From: a virus
Length of the DNA: 64,000 nucleotides
IMG/VR virus record: IMGVR_UViG_3300042445_000711
Coordinates: 1 to 64,000 of that record
Strand: one strand, 5' to 3'
Of this stretch, positions 8,780 through 17,327 are shown piece after piece; position 1 is the stretch's first letter; every line of letters starts with the position of its first letter. The notes beneath the pieces were generated by a model. The model had not been told where the DNA came from. It saw only the letters and a list, made by a program, of their open reading frames with translations, and ran no database searches. The position numbers were made by a program, and so were the translations under genes.

Positions 8780-9751
8780 ATGAAGATATTAATTACAGGT
8801 GGAGCCGGTTATTTAGGTTCTGTTATAGTTGGTAGAATGTTGCAAGAAGGGCATTCCGTTATAGTTTTAGATAAACTATTATTTAACCAAACTTCTTTAT
8901 TACAATACACACACCATTCTGAATTTAAATTTATCTACGGAGATGTTCGTAATGAAAAACTATTGGAAAAACTTTGCAATCAAGTAGATGTGATTATTCC
9001 ATTAGCAGCAATTGTAGGATTTCCTGCTTGTGATGCCGAACCTCAATTGGCAAAGGAATTAAATTTGATTCAAATTCAAAATATAATAAAATTTACAAAA
9101 GGTAAAGGTAAAAAGATTTTATATCCAAATACAAATAGTGGATATGGAATTGCAGAAGGTCAATCAGAATGTACCGAAGAATCCCCATTAAATCCAATAT
9201 CAGTTTATGGTTCTACTAAGGTTGAAGCAGAAAGACTTCTAAAAGAACATACAGATGCAATCATTTTTAGATTAGCAACCGTCTTTGGAGTATCTGCAAG
9301 AATGAGAACTGATTTGTTAGTAAACGATTTTACTTATAAAGCAATTACTGATAAATACATCGTAGTATTTGAGAAAAACTTTAAAAGAAACTTTATTCAT
9401 ATAGAAGATGTAGCAAATGCTTTCTTATTTATGTTACACAATTACGATGAACACAAAGGTGAAGTATTTAATGTTGGTTTAAGTGATTCAAATTTAAATA
9501 AACAACAATTATTGGAAAAGATAAAATTACAAGTTCCAAAATTTGCAATTGTTTATGATGATTATTACGAAGACCCTGATAAAAGAGATTACATTGTTTC
9601 TAATGCTAAAATTGAAGCAACAGGTTGGAAACCAACTTGGAGTTTAGATGAAGGTATTGAACAACTTATAGAAGCATATCAAATGATAGTACCAAGAATG
9701 GGAGCAGAATTTAGAAACGGATTTCCATTAGGTTACGCAAACAATACATAA
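8780..9751 (+). CDS. NAD-dependent sugar-nucleotide epimerase/dehydratase (extended SDR)
   Basis: A 323-residue extended short-chain dehydrogenase that should act on a nucleotide sugar. The Rossmann motif TGGAGYLG is at residues 6-13, an acidic residue follows beta-2 (VLDK), and the catalytic YxxxK is intact as Y143-GST-K147. RNFIHIEDVANAF near residue 210 is the usual C-terminal substrate-domain motif. It opens a ten-gene plus-strand operon; the next ATG follows its stop by 1 nt. UDP-glucose 4-epimerase-like and dTDP-glucose dehydratase-like activities cannot be separated by eye. The leader is A-rich without a Shine-Dalgarno sequence. Confidence 0.9.
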   Translation: MKILITGGAGYLGSVIVGRMLQEGHSVIVLDKLLFNQTSLLQYTHHSEFKFIYGDVRNEKLLEKLCNQVDVIIPLAAIVGFPACDAEPQLAKELNLIQIQNIIKFTKGKGKKILYPNTNSGYGIAEGQSECTEESPLNPISVYGSTKVEAERLLKEHTDAIIFRLATVFGVSARMRTDLLVNDFTYKAITDKYIVVFEKNFKRNFIHIEDVANAFLFMLHNYDEHKGEVFNVGLSDSNLNKQQLLEKIKLQVPKFAIVYDDYYEDPDKRDYIVSNAKIEATGWKPTWSLDEGIEQLIEAYQMIVPRMGAEFRNGFPLGYANNT

Positions 9752-9752
9752 T

Positions 9753-10289
9753 ATGAGTTCAAATTGGAAAGAGTTCGAAGTAACTCCATCAAAAAAATTC
9801 GGAAACGAAGTAGAAATATACACACCATCAATTTATAGAGAATACAGAGGTGAGATATTTACAACATTTCATTCAGAGGAACATCCTGTAATGTTAAAAC
9901 TTACACCATATGTTTCGGTACATGGTAGATTTTCAAAATCATACAAAGGTGTATTAAGAGGATTACATTATGATACTAAAACTTGGAAATTAGTCCAAGC
10001 AGCAGTTGGTGATATATACCTCATTGTTTTGGACGTAAGAGAAGATTCTCCTACCTATGGGGATTGGGAATCATTCATCATATCTGAACGTAACAGACAA
10101 CAGGTATTAGTTCCTCCTGGGTTTGCAAATGGTCACTATGCACTTACTGATTGTATGTTTCATTATAATTTATTTTACGATGGTCAATATGTAGATGCAA
10201 ATGAGCAAGGTGTTGTTAAATGGAATGACCCGGAGTTTCAAATGGAATGGCCAACAGATAAACCAATATTACAAAAAAGAGACAGATGA
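9753..10289 (+). CDS. RmlC-like dTDP-4-dehydrorhamnose 3,5-epimerase family protein
   Basis: A 178-residue cupin of the RmlC family, the usual size. It has KGVLRGLHYD (about 69-78), containing the catalytic His of RGLHY, and VPPGFANGHY (about 122-131), the family's second signature. In the classical pathway RmlC converts dTDP-4-keto-6-deoxyglucose to the rhamnose precursor. Here the exact sugar is unknown because no RmlA or RmlB is evident nearby. It starts 1 nt after the preceding epimerase and overlaps the next gene by 4 nt (ATGA), so it is part of one translationally coupled sugar operon. Confidence 0.9.
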   Translation: MSSNWKEFEVTPSKKFGNEVEIYTPSIYREYRGEIFTTFHSEEHPVMLKLTPYVSVHGRFSKSYKGVLRGLHYDTKTWKLVQAAVGDIYLIVLDVREDSPTYGDWESFIISERNRQQVLVPPGFANGHYALTDCMFHYNLFYDGQYVDANEQGVVKWNDPEFQMEWPTDKPILQKRDR

Positions 10290-10915
10290 TAAAAAACATA
10301 GAAAATTTCCCAATTGTTAAGGAATCATTGTGGGATAAAGATGGATTGATTGATTTTGAAAGAAGAATAGCAGATGCATGGGAAGGTGGTAACATACGAG
10401 GTCCTATACATTTGAGTGGTGGAAATGAAGAACAAATAATTGAAATTGGAAAAAGAATCAAATCAACCGATTGGGTATTTAGTACCTGGCGTTCTCATTA
10501 TCACGCATTAGTAAAAGGAGTTGATTCAAAGTGGTTAGAAGATGAAATTCTTGCAGGTAGAAGTATCACTATTGTAAATAAAGAAGAAAAGTTTTATTCA
10601 TCGGCAATAGTTGGTGGAACTATTTCAATTGCAATGGGTGTTGCTATGGCAAATAAAAGAAGTGGTTCTACAGACAAAGTTTGGTGTTTTGTAGGAGATA
10701 TGGCATTTGAAACAGGTGCTTTTATGGAAAATTATAAATATGCAAAAAACTTTGATTTACCAATTACATTTGTAGTAGAAGATAATGGTGTTTCAACTTA
10801 TACGCCAACAGTTGAAACTTGGAATGTTAAAAGTGAAATTCCAAATGATGTTATTTGGTATGAGTATGAAAAAGTTTGGCCACACTATGGTACTGGAAAA
10901 TGGGTAGTATTTTAA
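10286..10915 (+). CDS. Thiamine-diphosphate enzyme, E1-alpha/PP domain (compact)
   Basis: A 209-residue TPP-binding half of a dehydrogenase E1 or transketolase-like enzyme. The HYHALVKG segment (71-78) matches the E1-alpha active-site loop region. The TPP/Mg motif is FVGDMAFETGAF (135-146, D138), followed 29 residues later by N167 in EDNGVSTYTPT. Classical E1-alpha subunits are over 300 residues; this one stops soon after the TPP motif. The partner Pyr domain is encoded six genes downstream at 16779. Such pairs could make or cleave C-C bonds during branched or modified sugar synthesis. The substrate is unknown. Confidence 0.85.
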   Translation: MIKNIENFPIVKESLWDKDGLIDFERRIADAWEGGNIRGPIHLSGGNEEQIIEIGKRIKSTDWVFSTWRSHYHALVKGVDSKWLEDEILAGRSITIVNKEEKFYSSAIVGGTISIAMGVAMANKRSGSTDKVWCFVGDMAFETGAFMENYKYAKNFDLPITFVVEDNGVSTYTPTVETWNVKSEIPNDVIWYEYEKVWPHYGTGKWVVF

Positions 10916-12129
10916 ATTTAGTTTTTGATAAGTGGGATGGGGATTCTCCTATTAATAATCTTGCGCATGTAAATGAAAAATTAGGATACAATGGTATAAT
11001 GATGGATTTGTATTTTTTTGGAATAGATGATAATCTTTATAAAAAACATTATTGTAAATTATCAGATATACATCCAGATGAAAATTATTATTATTTGATT
11101 TCACACTATTGTTCCTATGATAATTTATTTAACGAAAACGAATGGGAATTATCAGATGAAGTTGAATATTATGTTAGACATAAAAATTTAAAAGTAATTT
11201 TTTTAAGTGAACATGAAAGCTATATGGACTTTGATGTTGATGTAAAAAAATTATCAGTTTTAATTGATAAAAAAAAATTAAATCTAAAACAATTTTATCT
11301 TATAAATAATAATTCATTAATTAATGATATACAAGATACTACTTCAATTAATTTGTATAAATCAAATTTTTTATTAGGTCAATTTTCGGATTCGGTATTA
11401 AAAAATGAATATAAATTTTCTTTTATAGAAGATAAACCTTTTTTATTTTTATGCCAAAATAGAAGACCAAAAAGTCATCGAATTGCTTTATTAGCATTAC
11501 TCAAAAATAATGGATTATTAGATTCTGGATTAATAGATTGGTCTTTAACATATGGTTTAATGAATCATCCTTTATTAAATGTATATGAACATCAGGATTT
11601 TATAAATGGTGCAAATGATAAAAAATTATTACACAGTTATTATGAAGTTTGCTCTAAACCAAAATTAAATTTTTATGAAACAAATTTAGATTGGTTTGAT
11701 AATCCAAATAATTATTTACATTTTAGACATATAGAATGTAAATCTTATGAGAATAGCTATATTAATATTGCTACCGAATCTCACTATGAAATAAAAGATA
11801 TTCATATAACTGAAAAATCATTTAAACCATTTTATTTTTATCAATTTCCAATTTTTTTAGCATCTTACAGACATGTTGAAAAATTAAAAAAAGAACATTC
11901 TAATTTAGATTTTTTTGAAGATATTATTAATTACGATTATGATTTAGAAATTGATGATAAAAAAAGATTATATATGGTGTTTGATGAAATTGTAAGATTA
12001 TCAAAATTAGAAAAAGAAATAAAAAGTTATTATATAAATAATAAGGATAGATTTATAAAAAATCATGAATATGTTAGTAAATATGGTTTAAATGAAACTA
12101 CAGAAAGATATTTTTACAATTTAATATGA
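10900..12129 (+). CDS. Putative glycosyltransferase-like protein, TEKxxKP family
   Basis: The 409-residue product is counted from ATG at 10900. An in-frame TTG at 10876 is possible but would deepen the overlap with the preceding gene. Near residue 300 it has HITEKSFKPF, followed by a hydrophobic strand (FPIFLASYRHVEKLKK) and a helix-rich tail. This arrangement resembles the C-terminal donor-binding part of GT10-type fucosyltransferases, where a TEK motif is followed by a strand and a small residue. Related sequences are encoded at 12126 and on the minus strand at 19193. The assignment to a glycosyltransferase is inference; no acceptor or donor can be named. The gene is markedly AT-rich, full of Asn, Lys and Ile codons, unlike the flanking epimerases. 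Confidence 0.6.
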   Translation: MGSILNLVFDKWDGDSPINNLAHVNEKLGYNGIMMDLYFFGIDDNLYKKHYCKLSDIHPDENYYYLISHYCSYDNLFNENEWELSDEVEYYVRHKNLKVIFLSEHESYMDFDVDVKKLSVLIDKKKLNLKQFYLINNNSLINDIQDTTSINLYKSNFLLGQFSDSVLKNEYKFSFIEDKPFLFLCQNRRPKSHRIALLALLKNNGLLDSGLIDWSLTYGLMNHPLLNVYEHQDFINGANDKKLLHSYYEVCSKPKLNFYETNLDWFDNPNNYLHFRHIECKSYENSYINIATESHYEIKDIHITEKSFKPFYFYQFPIFLASYRHVEKLKKEHSNLDFFEDIINYDYDLEIDDKKRLYMVFDEIVRLSKLEKEIKSYYINNKDRFIKNHEYVSKYGLNETTERYFYNLI

Positions 12130-13313
12130 TGAAATTTTATTATGAAAATATTGATTTTAAAAATGTGCCAAACGGAAATGGTGTATGTAAAATTGCAGAG
12201 TTTGATATTAACTATGGATTTAAATTTCCAATATTTGAATTAAATGAAACAGATTCTATAATTTGGAATTTTTCATTTAATCAAGAAATGCGATACCATA
12301 TATTACAAGACAACATTGATTATTTTAACAATGTATTTAAATTGGTTTCAAGTAAACCAAATGTAAAATTAGTTTTTTCTTCTACTCAAGAAGGAGACCA
12401 TATGAACAAATTTGTTTTAAAATTAATAGAATTAAAAAATTATTATAATTTAAAACCAAATCAAATTGTTTTAATTACAATTAATAACTATTTTAAAAAA
12501 GTTACAAATGAAATATTAGTCATATCAAAACCATATTTGTTGGGGTGGTGGTCAACTCATTATAAAAAACTATCATTACCAAATGTATTTGATGAAGGAA
12601 CTCAAATAGCAAGTGTAACTTCTGGAGTAAATGACTATATAATGAATAAAAAGGATTCATTTTTTTTATTATATAATCGCAATTCTACAAAAACATTTAG
12701 AGTTCAAGTTATGTTATGGTTATTAAAAACAGGATTAATAAATGATACAAAATTTTCACTTTTAATAAAAGAAAATGATATTGATTTAAATTTATTAATT
12801 TCAAAAAAAGAAGAATTAAAAGATTTGTGGAAATATTATTCTAAATTTAATGATTTACCACATACTACTTTAGATTGGAATTATCCAACCGATGAACACG
12901 AACCATTATCATCTAAACCAAATTATTTTAAAACAAATTTTAGTATAGTATTAGAATCAAGTTTTAATTCTGAAAGTTTAAATTTAACAGAAAAAAGTTT
13001 TAAACCTTTTGCAAATTGTCATCCATTTTTAATAATAGGTGATGTGTTTGTAAATACTCAATTAAAAAATTATGGATTTACATTATACAATGATTTAATA
13101 GATTATTCATTTGATAAAATATCTAATAATGAAGAAAGATTAAATCAAGCATTAATTGAATTAAAAAGAATACACTCATTGGGTGAAGAACACATAACAG
13201 ATTGGTATAAAAATAATATAGAAAAAATAGCAGAAAACCAACAAGTATTTTTTACATATGGATACAAAAATATAATTAACGATACAATAAGAGATTTAAA
13301 AGTAATTTTTTAA
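12126..13313 (+). CDS. Putative glycosyltransferase-like protein, TEKxxKP family (paralogue)
   Basis: A 395-residue protein overlapping the preceding stop by 4 nt. Near residue 285 it carries LNLTEKSFKPF, followed by CHPFLIIGDVF and then LKNYGFTLYNDLIDYSFD, the same order as in the neighbouring gene: TEK motif, buried strand, GF turn and an acidic Tyr/Asp patch. The similarity suggests an old tandem duplication with strong divergence in the N-terminal half. A GT10-like or related GT-B C-terminal domain is the best guess. The gene is very AT-rich. A 10-nt gap separates it from the next epimerase. Confidence 0.6.
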   Translation: MMKFYYENIDFKNVPNGNGVCKIAEFDINYGFKFPIFELNETDSIIWNFSFNQEMRYHILQDNIDYFNNVFKLVSSKPNVKLVFSSTQEGDHMNKFVLKLIELKNYYNLKPNQIVLITINNYFKKVTNEILVISKPYLLGWWSTHYKKLSLPNVFDEGTQIASVTSGVNDYIMNKKDSFFLLYNRNSTKTFRVQVMLWLLKTGLINDTKFSLLIKENDIDLNLLISKKEELKDLWKYYSKFNDLPHTTLDWNYPTDEHEPLSSKPNYFKTNFSIVLESSFNSESLNLTEKSFKPFANCHPFLIIGDVFVNTQLKNYGFTLYNDLIDYSFDKISNNEERLNQALIELKRIHSLGEEHITDWYKNNIEKIAENQQVFFTYGYKNIINDTIRDLKVIF

Positions 13314-13323
13314 AAAATATAAT

Positions 13324-14259
13324 ATGAAAAAAATTTTAATAACAGGATGTAGTGGTTTAGTTGGTATTCATTTAGTAAAAAAATGTTTAGATAAAGGTTA
13401 TAATGTAATTGGTGTTGATATTAATCATTCAAATAATTTACCAATATCTGATAAATTTACATTTTATGAATTAGATTTAACAATAGAGGAAAACATAAAA
13501 AATTTATTTTTTTATGAATCTCCTGATGTTGTTTTTAATTGCTTTGGTATAAAAGGTTCTCCAATTAGAGCAAAAGAAAAACCAGTTGATTTTTTATATC
13601 CATCATTTAAAATTAATACCGAAATAATCAATCAATGTTCTAAAAATAATATATGGTTAATATTTGTCAGCTCCGTTGGTGTATATTCTCCTGCAGAAAA
13701 GTTTGTTGAAGGTGATGTGTGGAAATCTTTACCAAGTGAATCCGATTGGTTTCCATCTTGGTCTAAAAGAATGGGTGAAATATTATTAGAAGCATACAAA
13801 GTTCAATATGGTTATGATAAATGGTCTATTATAAGACCTGCTAATATATTTGGTGAATATGATGATTTTAGCGGTAGTGGTACAGTAATTGCATCAACTA
13901 TAAAAAAAGTATATGAAGCAACAGATTCAATTGAAGCATGGGGTGATGGTTCTCCTATTAGAGATTTTGTATATGCTGGTGATGTTGCCGATGCTATTTT
14001 AAGATTGTATGATGATAAGATTCATACTATAATTAATTTTGGCGCGGGTGAGGAAATTACCATAAAACAAATGATTGAAACTTTAATCAAAATAAGTAAA
14101 AAACCAATATCTATAAATTGGGATAGTAGTAAACCAAATGGAGATTTAAGAAGACAAATGGATATTACTAAACAAGTTCAAATAGGATTACTTCCAGTTC
14201 TTGGTTTTGAAAAAGCATTGGAAATTACATATGATTATTATATAAATAAGTTATTATGA
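13324..14259 (+). CDS. NAD-dependent epimerase/reductase, GDP-fucose-synthase-like, atypical active site
   Basis: A 311-residue extended SDR. The Rossmann motif TGCSGLVG is at residues 7-14, an acidic D32 follows beta-2, a VSSVGVYSP strand near 115-123 carries the active-site Ser region, and IIRPANIFGEYDDF and GSPIRDFVYAGDVADAI are typical of GDP-fucose-synthase/epimerase relatives. The YxxxK site is odd: Lys is K148 in SWSKRMGE, but the position four residues earlier is Pro144, with Trp142/Phe143 beside it and no Tyr. It could bind nucleotide sugars without the usual proton relay, or use another residue. It overlaps the next gene by 4 nt. Confidence 0.85.
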   Translation: MKKILITGCSGLVGIHLVKKCLDKGYNVIGVDINHSNNLPISDKFTFYELDLTIEENIKNLFFYESPDVVFNCFGIKGSPIRAKEKPVDFLYPSFKINTEIINQCSKNNIWLIFVSSVGVYSPAEKFVEGDVWKSLPSESDWFPSWSKRMGEILLEAYKVQYGYDKWSIIRPANIFGEYDDFSGSGTVIASTIKKVYEATDSIEAWGDGSPIRDFVYAGDVADAILRLYDDKIHTIINFGAGEEITIKQMIETLIKISKKPISINWDSSKPNGDLRRQMDITKQVQIGLLPVLGFEKALEITYDYYINKLL

Positions 14260-15029
14260 TGTTACACGCATACGGTGATAGTTGGACGGAAGGGCAAGGA
14301 TGTAATAGAATAGTTGAAGATTCCTTATCTAAAGAAGAAAGACCATCCTATCGTAAAGAAAATAGTTGGGTTAAATTTTTAGCAGATAAACTAAACATGC
14401 CGTTTATAAATAATGCAGTTAGTGGTAATGCTAACAATAAAATATTTAATCAAATCGTTTTAGATATTCAATCTGAAAAAATAAAAAGCAATGATTTTGT
14501 TACAATAATGTGGAGTTCTTCTTTAAGAGATTATGTTCCCTTTTTACCAAATGGTGAATGGGTTACGTGGTCTATTAAACATTTAATTGAAGAACCTCAC
14601 AAGTTTATTAATTCTTATAATAGTAGTAATTCATTATACGATTCTTTTTTTACAGAATATAAACAATTTTTTATAGGAGAGATGTTTAATCAGAATTATT
14701 ACAATATTGTAAATCAAAATTACATAATTTTTATCCAAAAACTATTTAAACATTATAATATAAATTATATAATGTGTGACAGTTTTGAAAGTATGCTAAT
14801 CAATTTGAATAAAAAGGATGATATTACCAATTTAATAGATAATTCAAAATATTGGGAATTTAATAAACAAACATTTAGAGATTATTTAAATAAAATTAAA
14901 CGATTGGATATTTGGGAAAACCAAAATGAAGAATTTGAAACGAGAGCATCTCAACATCCAAATTTACAAGGTTATAAATTAATAAGTGAAGAGTTATACG
15001 GTTATATAAAAAACAATAAAATATTATGA
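14256..15029 (+). CDS. SGNH/GDSL-type hydrolase or acyltransferase-like protein
   Basis: A 257-residue protein with block I GDSWTEGQG at residues 7-15 (nucleophile Ser in GDS), a glycine/asparagine block AVSGNANN near residue 58 and a C-terminal ASQHPNLQGY (His of block V). The Asp normally two or three residues before that His is missing (Ser/Gln/Ala there), so catalysis may be altered. SGNH proteins in glycan clusters often remove or transfer acetyl groups on sugars. The gene is sandwiched between two epimerases and overlaps both by 4 nt. No signal peptide is visible, so action is probably cytoplasmic. Confidence 0.75.
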   Translation: MMLHAYGDSWTEGQGCNRIVEDSLSKEERPSYRKENSWVKFLADKLNMPFINNAVSGNANNKIFNQIVLDIQSEKIKSNDFVTIMWSSSLRDYVPFLPNGEWVTWSIKHLIEEPHKFINSYNSSNSLYDSFFTEYKQFFIGEMFNQNYYNIVNQNYIIFIQKLFKHYNINYIMCDSFESMLINLNKKDDITNLIDNSKYWEFNKQTFRDYLNKIKRLDIWENQNEEFETRASQHPNLQGYKLISEELYGYIKNNKIL

Positions 15030-16003
15030 TAAATAAAAATTCAAAAATCCTTATCACAGGTGGTTCTGGTTTAGTTGGTCAAAATTTAACAAATAGATTA
15101 ATCAAAGAAGGTTATACAAACATTAGAGTTAATTTACACAAAAGAGGTGTAAGAAACTCTATAAATTCTGTAGAATATACACATTTTGATTTACAAACAT
15201 ACGATGGATGCTTAAATGCAGCAAATGGAGTTGAGGTTGTCTTTCATTGTGCAGCAACTACATCAAACGCAGTTGATACAGTAGATGACCCATTGGCACA
15301 CGTTACACCTAACGTATCGATGAACAATTTTTTAATTGATGCTGCATGGAGAAACTTTGTTAAACATTATATTTTTATTTCTTCAAATACTGTATATCCA
15401 CCAAAAGGAGATGAAGCGGTTATTGAAACTGATTTCTTATTTGATGAACCATATCCTGTATATTTTCCAGTTGGTTGGATGAAGCGTTATGCAGAAGTTC
15501 AATGTGAGTTATATGCAAAACATCTACCTCGTACTATGAAAACAACTGTAATAAGACCTGCTAATTTATACGGTCCTCACGACAAATATGATTTTAATAA
15601 ATGCCACGTTACTCCTGCAACCATTAGAAAAGTTGCAGATGAAATGAATCCTATTCCTGTTTGGGGAGATGGTTCTGAGTTAAGAGATTTACTTTATATT
15701 GAAGATTTTGTTGAAGCATTGCAAGTTGTTTTAGAAAAAGAAATCAAAAATGGTTTTGAAGTTTACAATGTTGGTTCTAATTCTGTGCATTCTGTATTAG
15801 AAGTTTTAGATATTATGAAAGAAGTTGCAAACTATGATGCACCTACTGAATTTATTAGTGGTAAACCATCTATGATTCCAACAAGAAAAATAGATTCTAA
15901 TAAAATTTATAATAATTTAGCATGGAAATCTACAACATCGTTAAAGGATGGGTTAAAACTTGCTTATGATTGGTATTTGGAACATAAAAACGAATTTAAA
16001 TAA
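15026..16003 (+). CDS. NAD-dependent epimerase/dehydratase, atypical active site
   Basis: A 325-residue extended SDR similar in plan to the gene at 13324. Motifs: TGGSGLVG (11-18), FHCAATTS (73-80), ISSNTVYPP (118-126), VIRPANLYGPHDKYD and GSELRDLLYIEDFVEAL. The catalytic Lys is K153 in GWMKRYAE, but the expected Tyr four residues before is Val149. Tyr146 is seven residues before the Lys and not in register. Two genes in one operon with the same loss suggests a subfamily feature and not a sequencing error. GDP-fucose-synthase-like or mannose 4,6-dehydratase-like chemistry is the nearest guess. It ends at TAATG, sharing one base with the next start. Confidence 0.85.
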   Translation: MINKNSKILITGGSGLVGQNLTNRLIKEGYTNIRVNLHKRGVRNSINSVEYTHFDLQTYDGCLNAANGVEVVFHCAATTSNAVDTVDDPLAHVTPNVSMNNFLIDAAWRNFVKHYIFISSNTVYPPKGDEAVIETDFLFDEPYPVYFPVGWMKRYAEVQCELYAKHLPRTMKTTVIRPANLYGPHDKYDFNKCHVTPATIRKVADEMNPIPVWGDGSELRDLLYIEDFVEALQVVLEKEIKNGFEVYNVGSNSVHSVLEVLDIMKEVANYDAPTEFISGKPSMIPTRKIDSNKIYNNLAWKSTTSLKDGLKLAYDWYLEHKNEFK

Positions 16004-16782
16004 TGAACGGTATTATTTTTGCCGGTGATTCATTTACTTGGGGGCAGGGTTTGTATTTTTATTCAAAATTACCAAGATTAGTAGGTCCACCATTCAATGA
16101 ATACATTGGTGATAATGTAACAAAATCACATAGGTTATTTAAAAATTCAAAATCTTTTGCAAGATTAGTTTCAAATTACTTTAACACATTTGAAGTAAAA
16201 AAAGAATCAAATGGTGGAAGTGATGAAGAATCTTTACAATTTATTGATGATTTATTTAAAAATGATTTTACATATAATGATTTTGATTTTGTAATATTAC
16301 AAACAACTCAACCATTTAGAACAAAATTTGATTTTGTTTATGATGGGATAGAATATAATTTAAATTTAAACCCTTGGATAAAAGAATTTTATGAACATCA
16401 AGATATTTTTTTAAAATGGTTAGAAAGTAATAACTACACATATGAGGATTTTGAAAAAATACATATAAAACAAATAGTAAATAAAATAAAAAATAAATTT
16501 ATAGAATTAGAATCAAATGGAATAAAATGCTTATTATTTTGTTGGACAAATGATTATATAAATGATATAAAATCTAATTTGTTTTTAAATGATAGATTTG
16601 TCCAAATAAATTATAATAATGAATTATTTGATTGTTTAGACCATTTAAGTTCAAAGTATAATCAATTTACAATAATAAATGACCCATATTTTGAAGAACC
16701 ACCAAAAGATTTACACACAAGTTTAGAAGCACAAACTTTAATTGCAAATAGTATAATTAAAAAAATAAAAACATTGTTATGA
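16003..16782 (+). CDS. SGNH/GDSL-type hydrolase-like protein
   Basis: A 259-residue protein with block I FAGDSFTWGQG (6-16) and a C-terminal PKDLHTSLEAQ in which Asp lies two residues before His, as in block V of the SGNH family. The middle is AT-rich and poorly conserved. Of the two plus-strand SGNH proteins this one has the more complete catalytic set. A sugar O-acyl hydrolase or transferase would suit the operon, but the substrate is unknown. It overlaps the following TPP-enzyme gene by 4 nt. Confidence 0.75.
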   Translation: MNGIIFAGDSFTWGQGLYFYSKLPRLVGPPFNEYIGDNVTKSHRLFKNSKSFARLVSNYFNTFEVKKESNGGSDEESLQFIDDLFKNDFTYNDFDFVILQTTQPFRTKFDFVYDGIEYNLNLNPWIKEFYEHQDIFLKWLESNNYTYEDFEKIHIKQIVNKIKNKFIELESNGIKCLLFCWTNDYINDIKSNLFLNDRFVQINYNNELFDCLDHLSSKYNQFTIINDPYFEEPPKDLHTSLEAQTLIANSIIKKIKTLL

Positions 16783-17327
16783 GCCAACCAGAATATACAC
16801 CATACAAAGATGCACTTACAAATTCAATGAAATTTTTAGGTGAAAAATATAACACCACATTTATAGGGCAACAGGTTCTATGGGCAGGTAATCCTATGAG
16901 TACAACATTAGGAGAAGTTCCTAAAGAAAAAATGATTGAAGTTCCAGTAATGGAAGAATCTCAAATGGGAATGAGTTTAGGATTAGCAATGACAAATGAA
17001 TTTGTTATTACATTTTATCCTCGTTGGGATTTTATTATATGTGCTGCAAATCAACTTATAAATCATGTTGATAAATTACAACTAATGAGTGGTGGAGAAT
17101 GGAAAGCAAATATGATTATTAGATTAGGCAAAGGTAGTGATAAACCATTAGACCCAGGTCATCAACATAAAGGAAACTATTTTGAGCAATTCAAATCTAT
17201 GTGTAATAATATAAATTTTGTTGATTTAACTAAATGGGAAGATATTGAACTTGCTTATAAAAATGCTTACACAAATGGGGGTATCCATTGTTTAGTTGAA
17301 TACCCCGAATTGTATTATATTAATTAA
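16779..17327 (+). CDS. Thiamine-diphosphate enzyme, E1-beta/Pyr domain (compact)
   Basis: A 182-residue pyrimidine-binding domain of an E1-beta or transketolase-like enzyme. The segment EVPVMEESQMGMSLGLAM (54-71) matches the E1-beta strand and helix bearing the glutamate that activates TPP (E59 or E60). YPRWDFIICAANQLINH and PGHQHKGN follow the family pattern for the substrate channel. The C-terminal transketolase_C domain of normal E1-beta (over 320 residues) is absent. It should pair with the PP-domain protein at 10286; the two genes flank the middle of the operon. Its stop overlaps the converging minus-strand gene by 4 bp with no visible terminator. Confidence 0.85.
   Translation: MSQPEYTPYKDALTNSMKFLGEKYNTTFIGQQVLWAGNPMSTTLGEVPKEKMIEVPVMEESQMGMSLGLAMTNEFVITFYPRWDFIICAANQLINHVDKLQLMSGGEWKANMIIRLGKGSDKPLDPGHQHKGNYFEQFKSMCNNINFVDLTKWEDIELAYKNAYTNGGIHCLVEYPELYYIN

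Noticed and set aside
10216-10461. Minus-strand ORF of 81 codons across the RmlC/TPP junction
   Set aside because: Antisense to two well-supported genes with clear family motifs; no homologous pattern seen in its translation.
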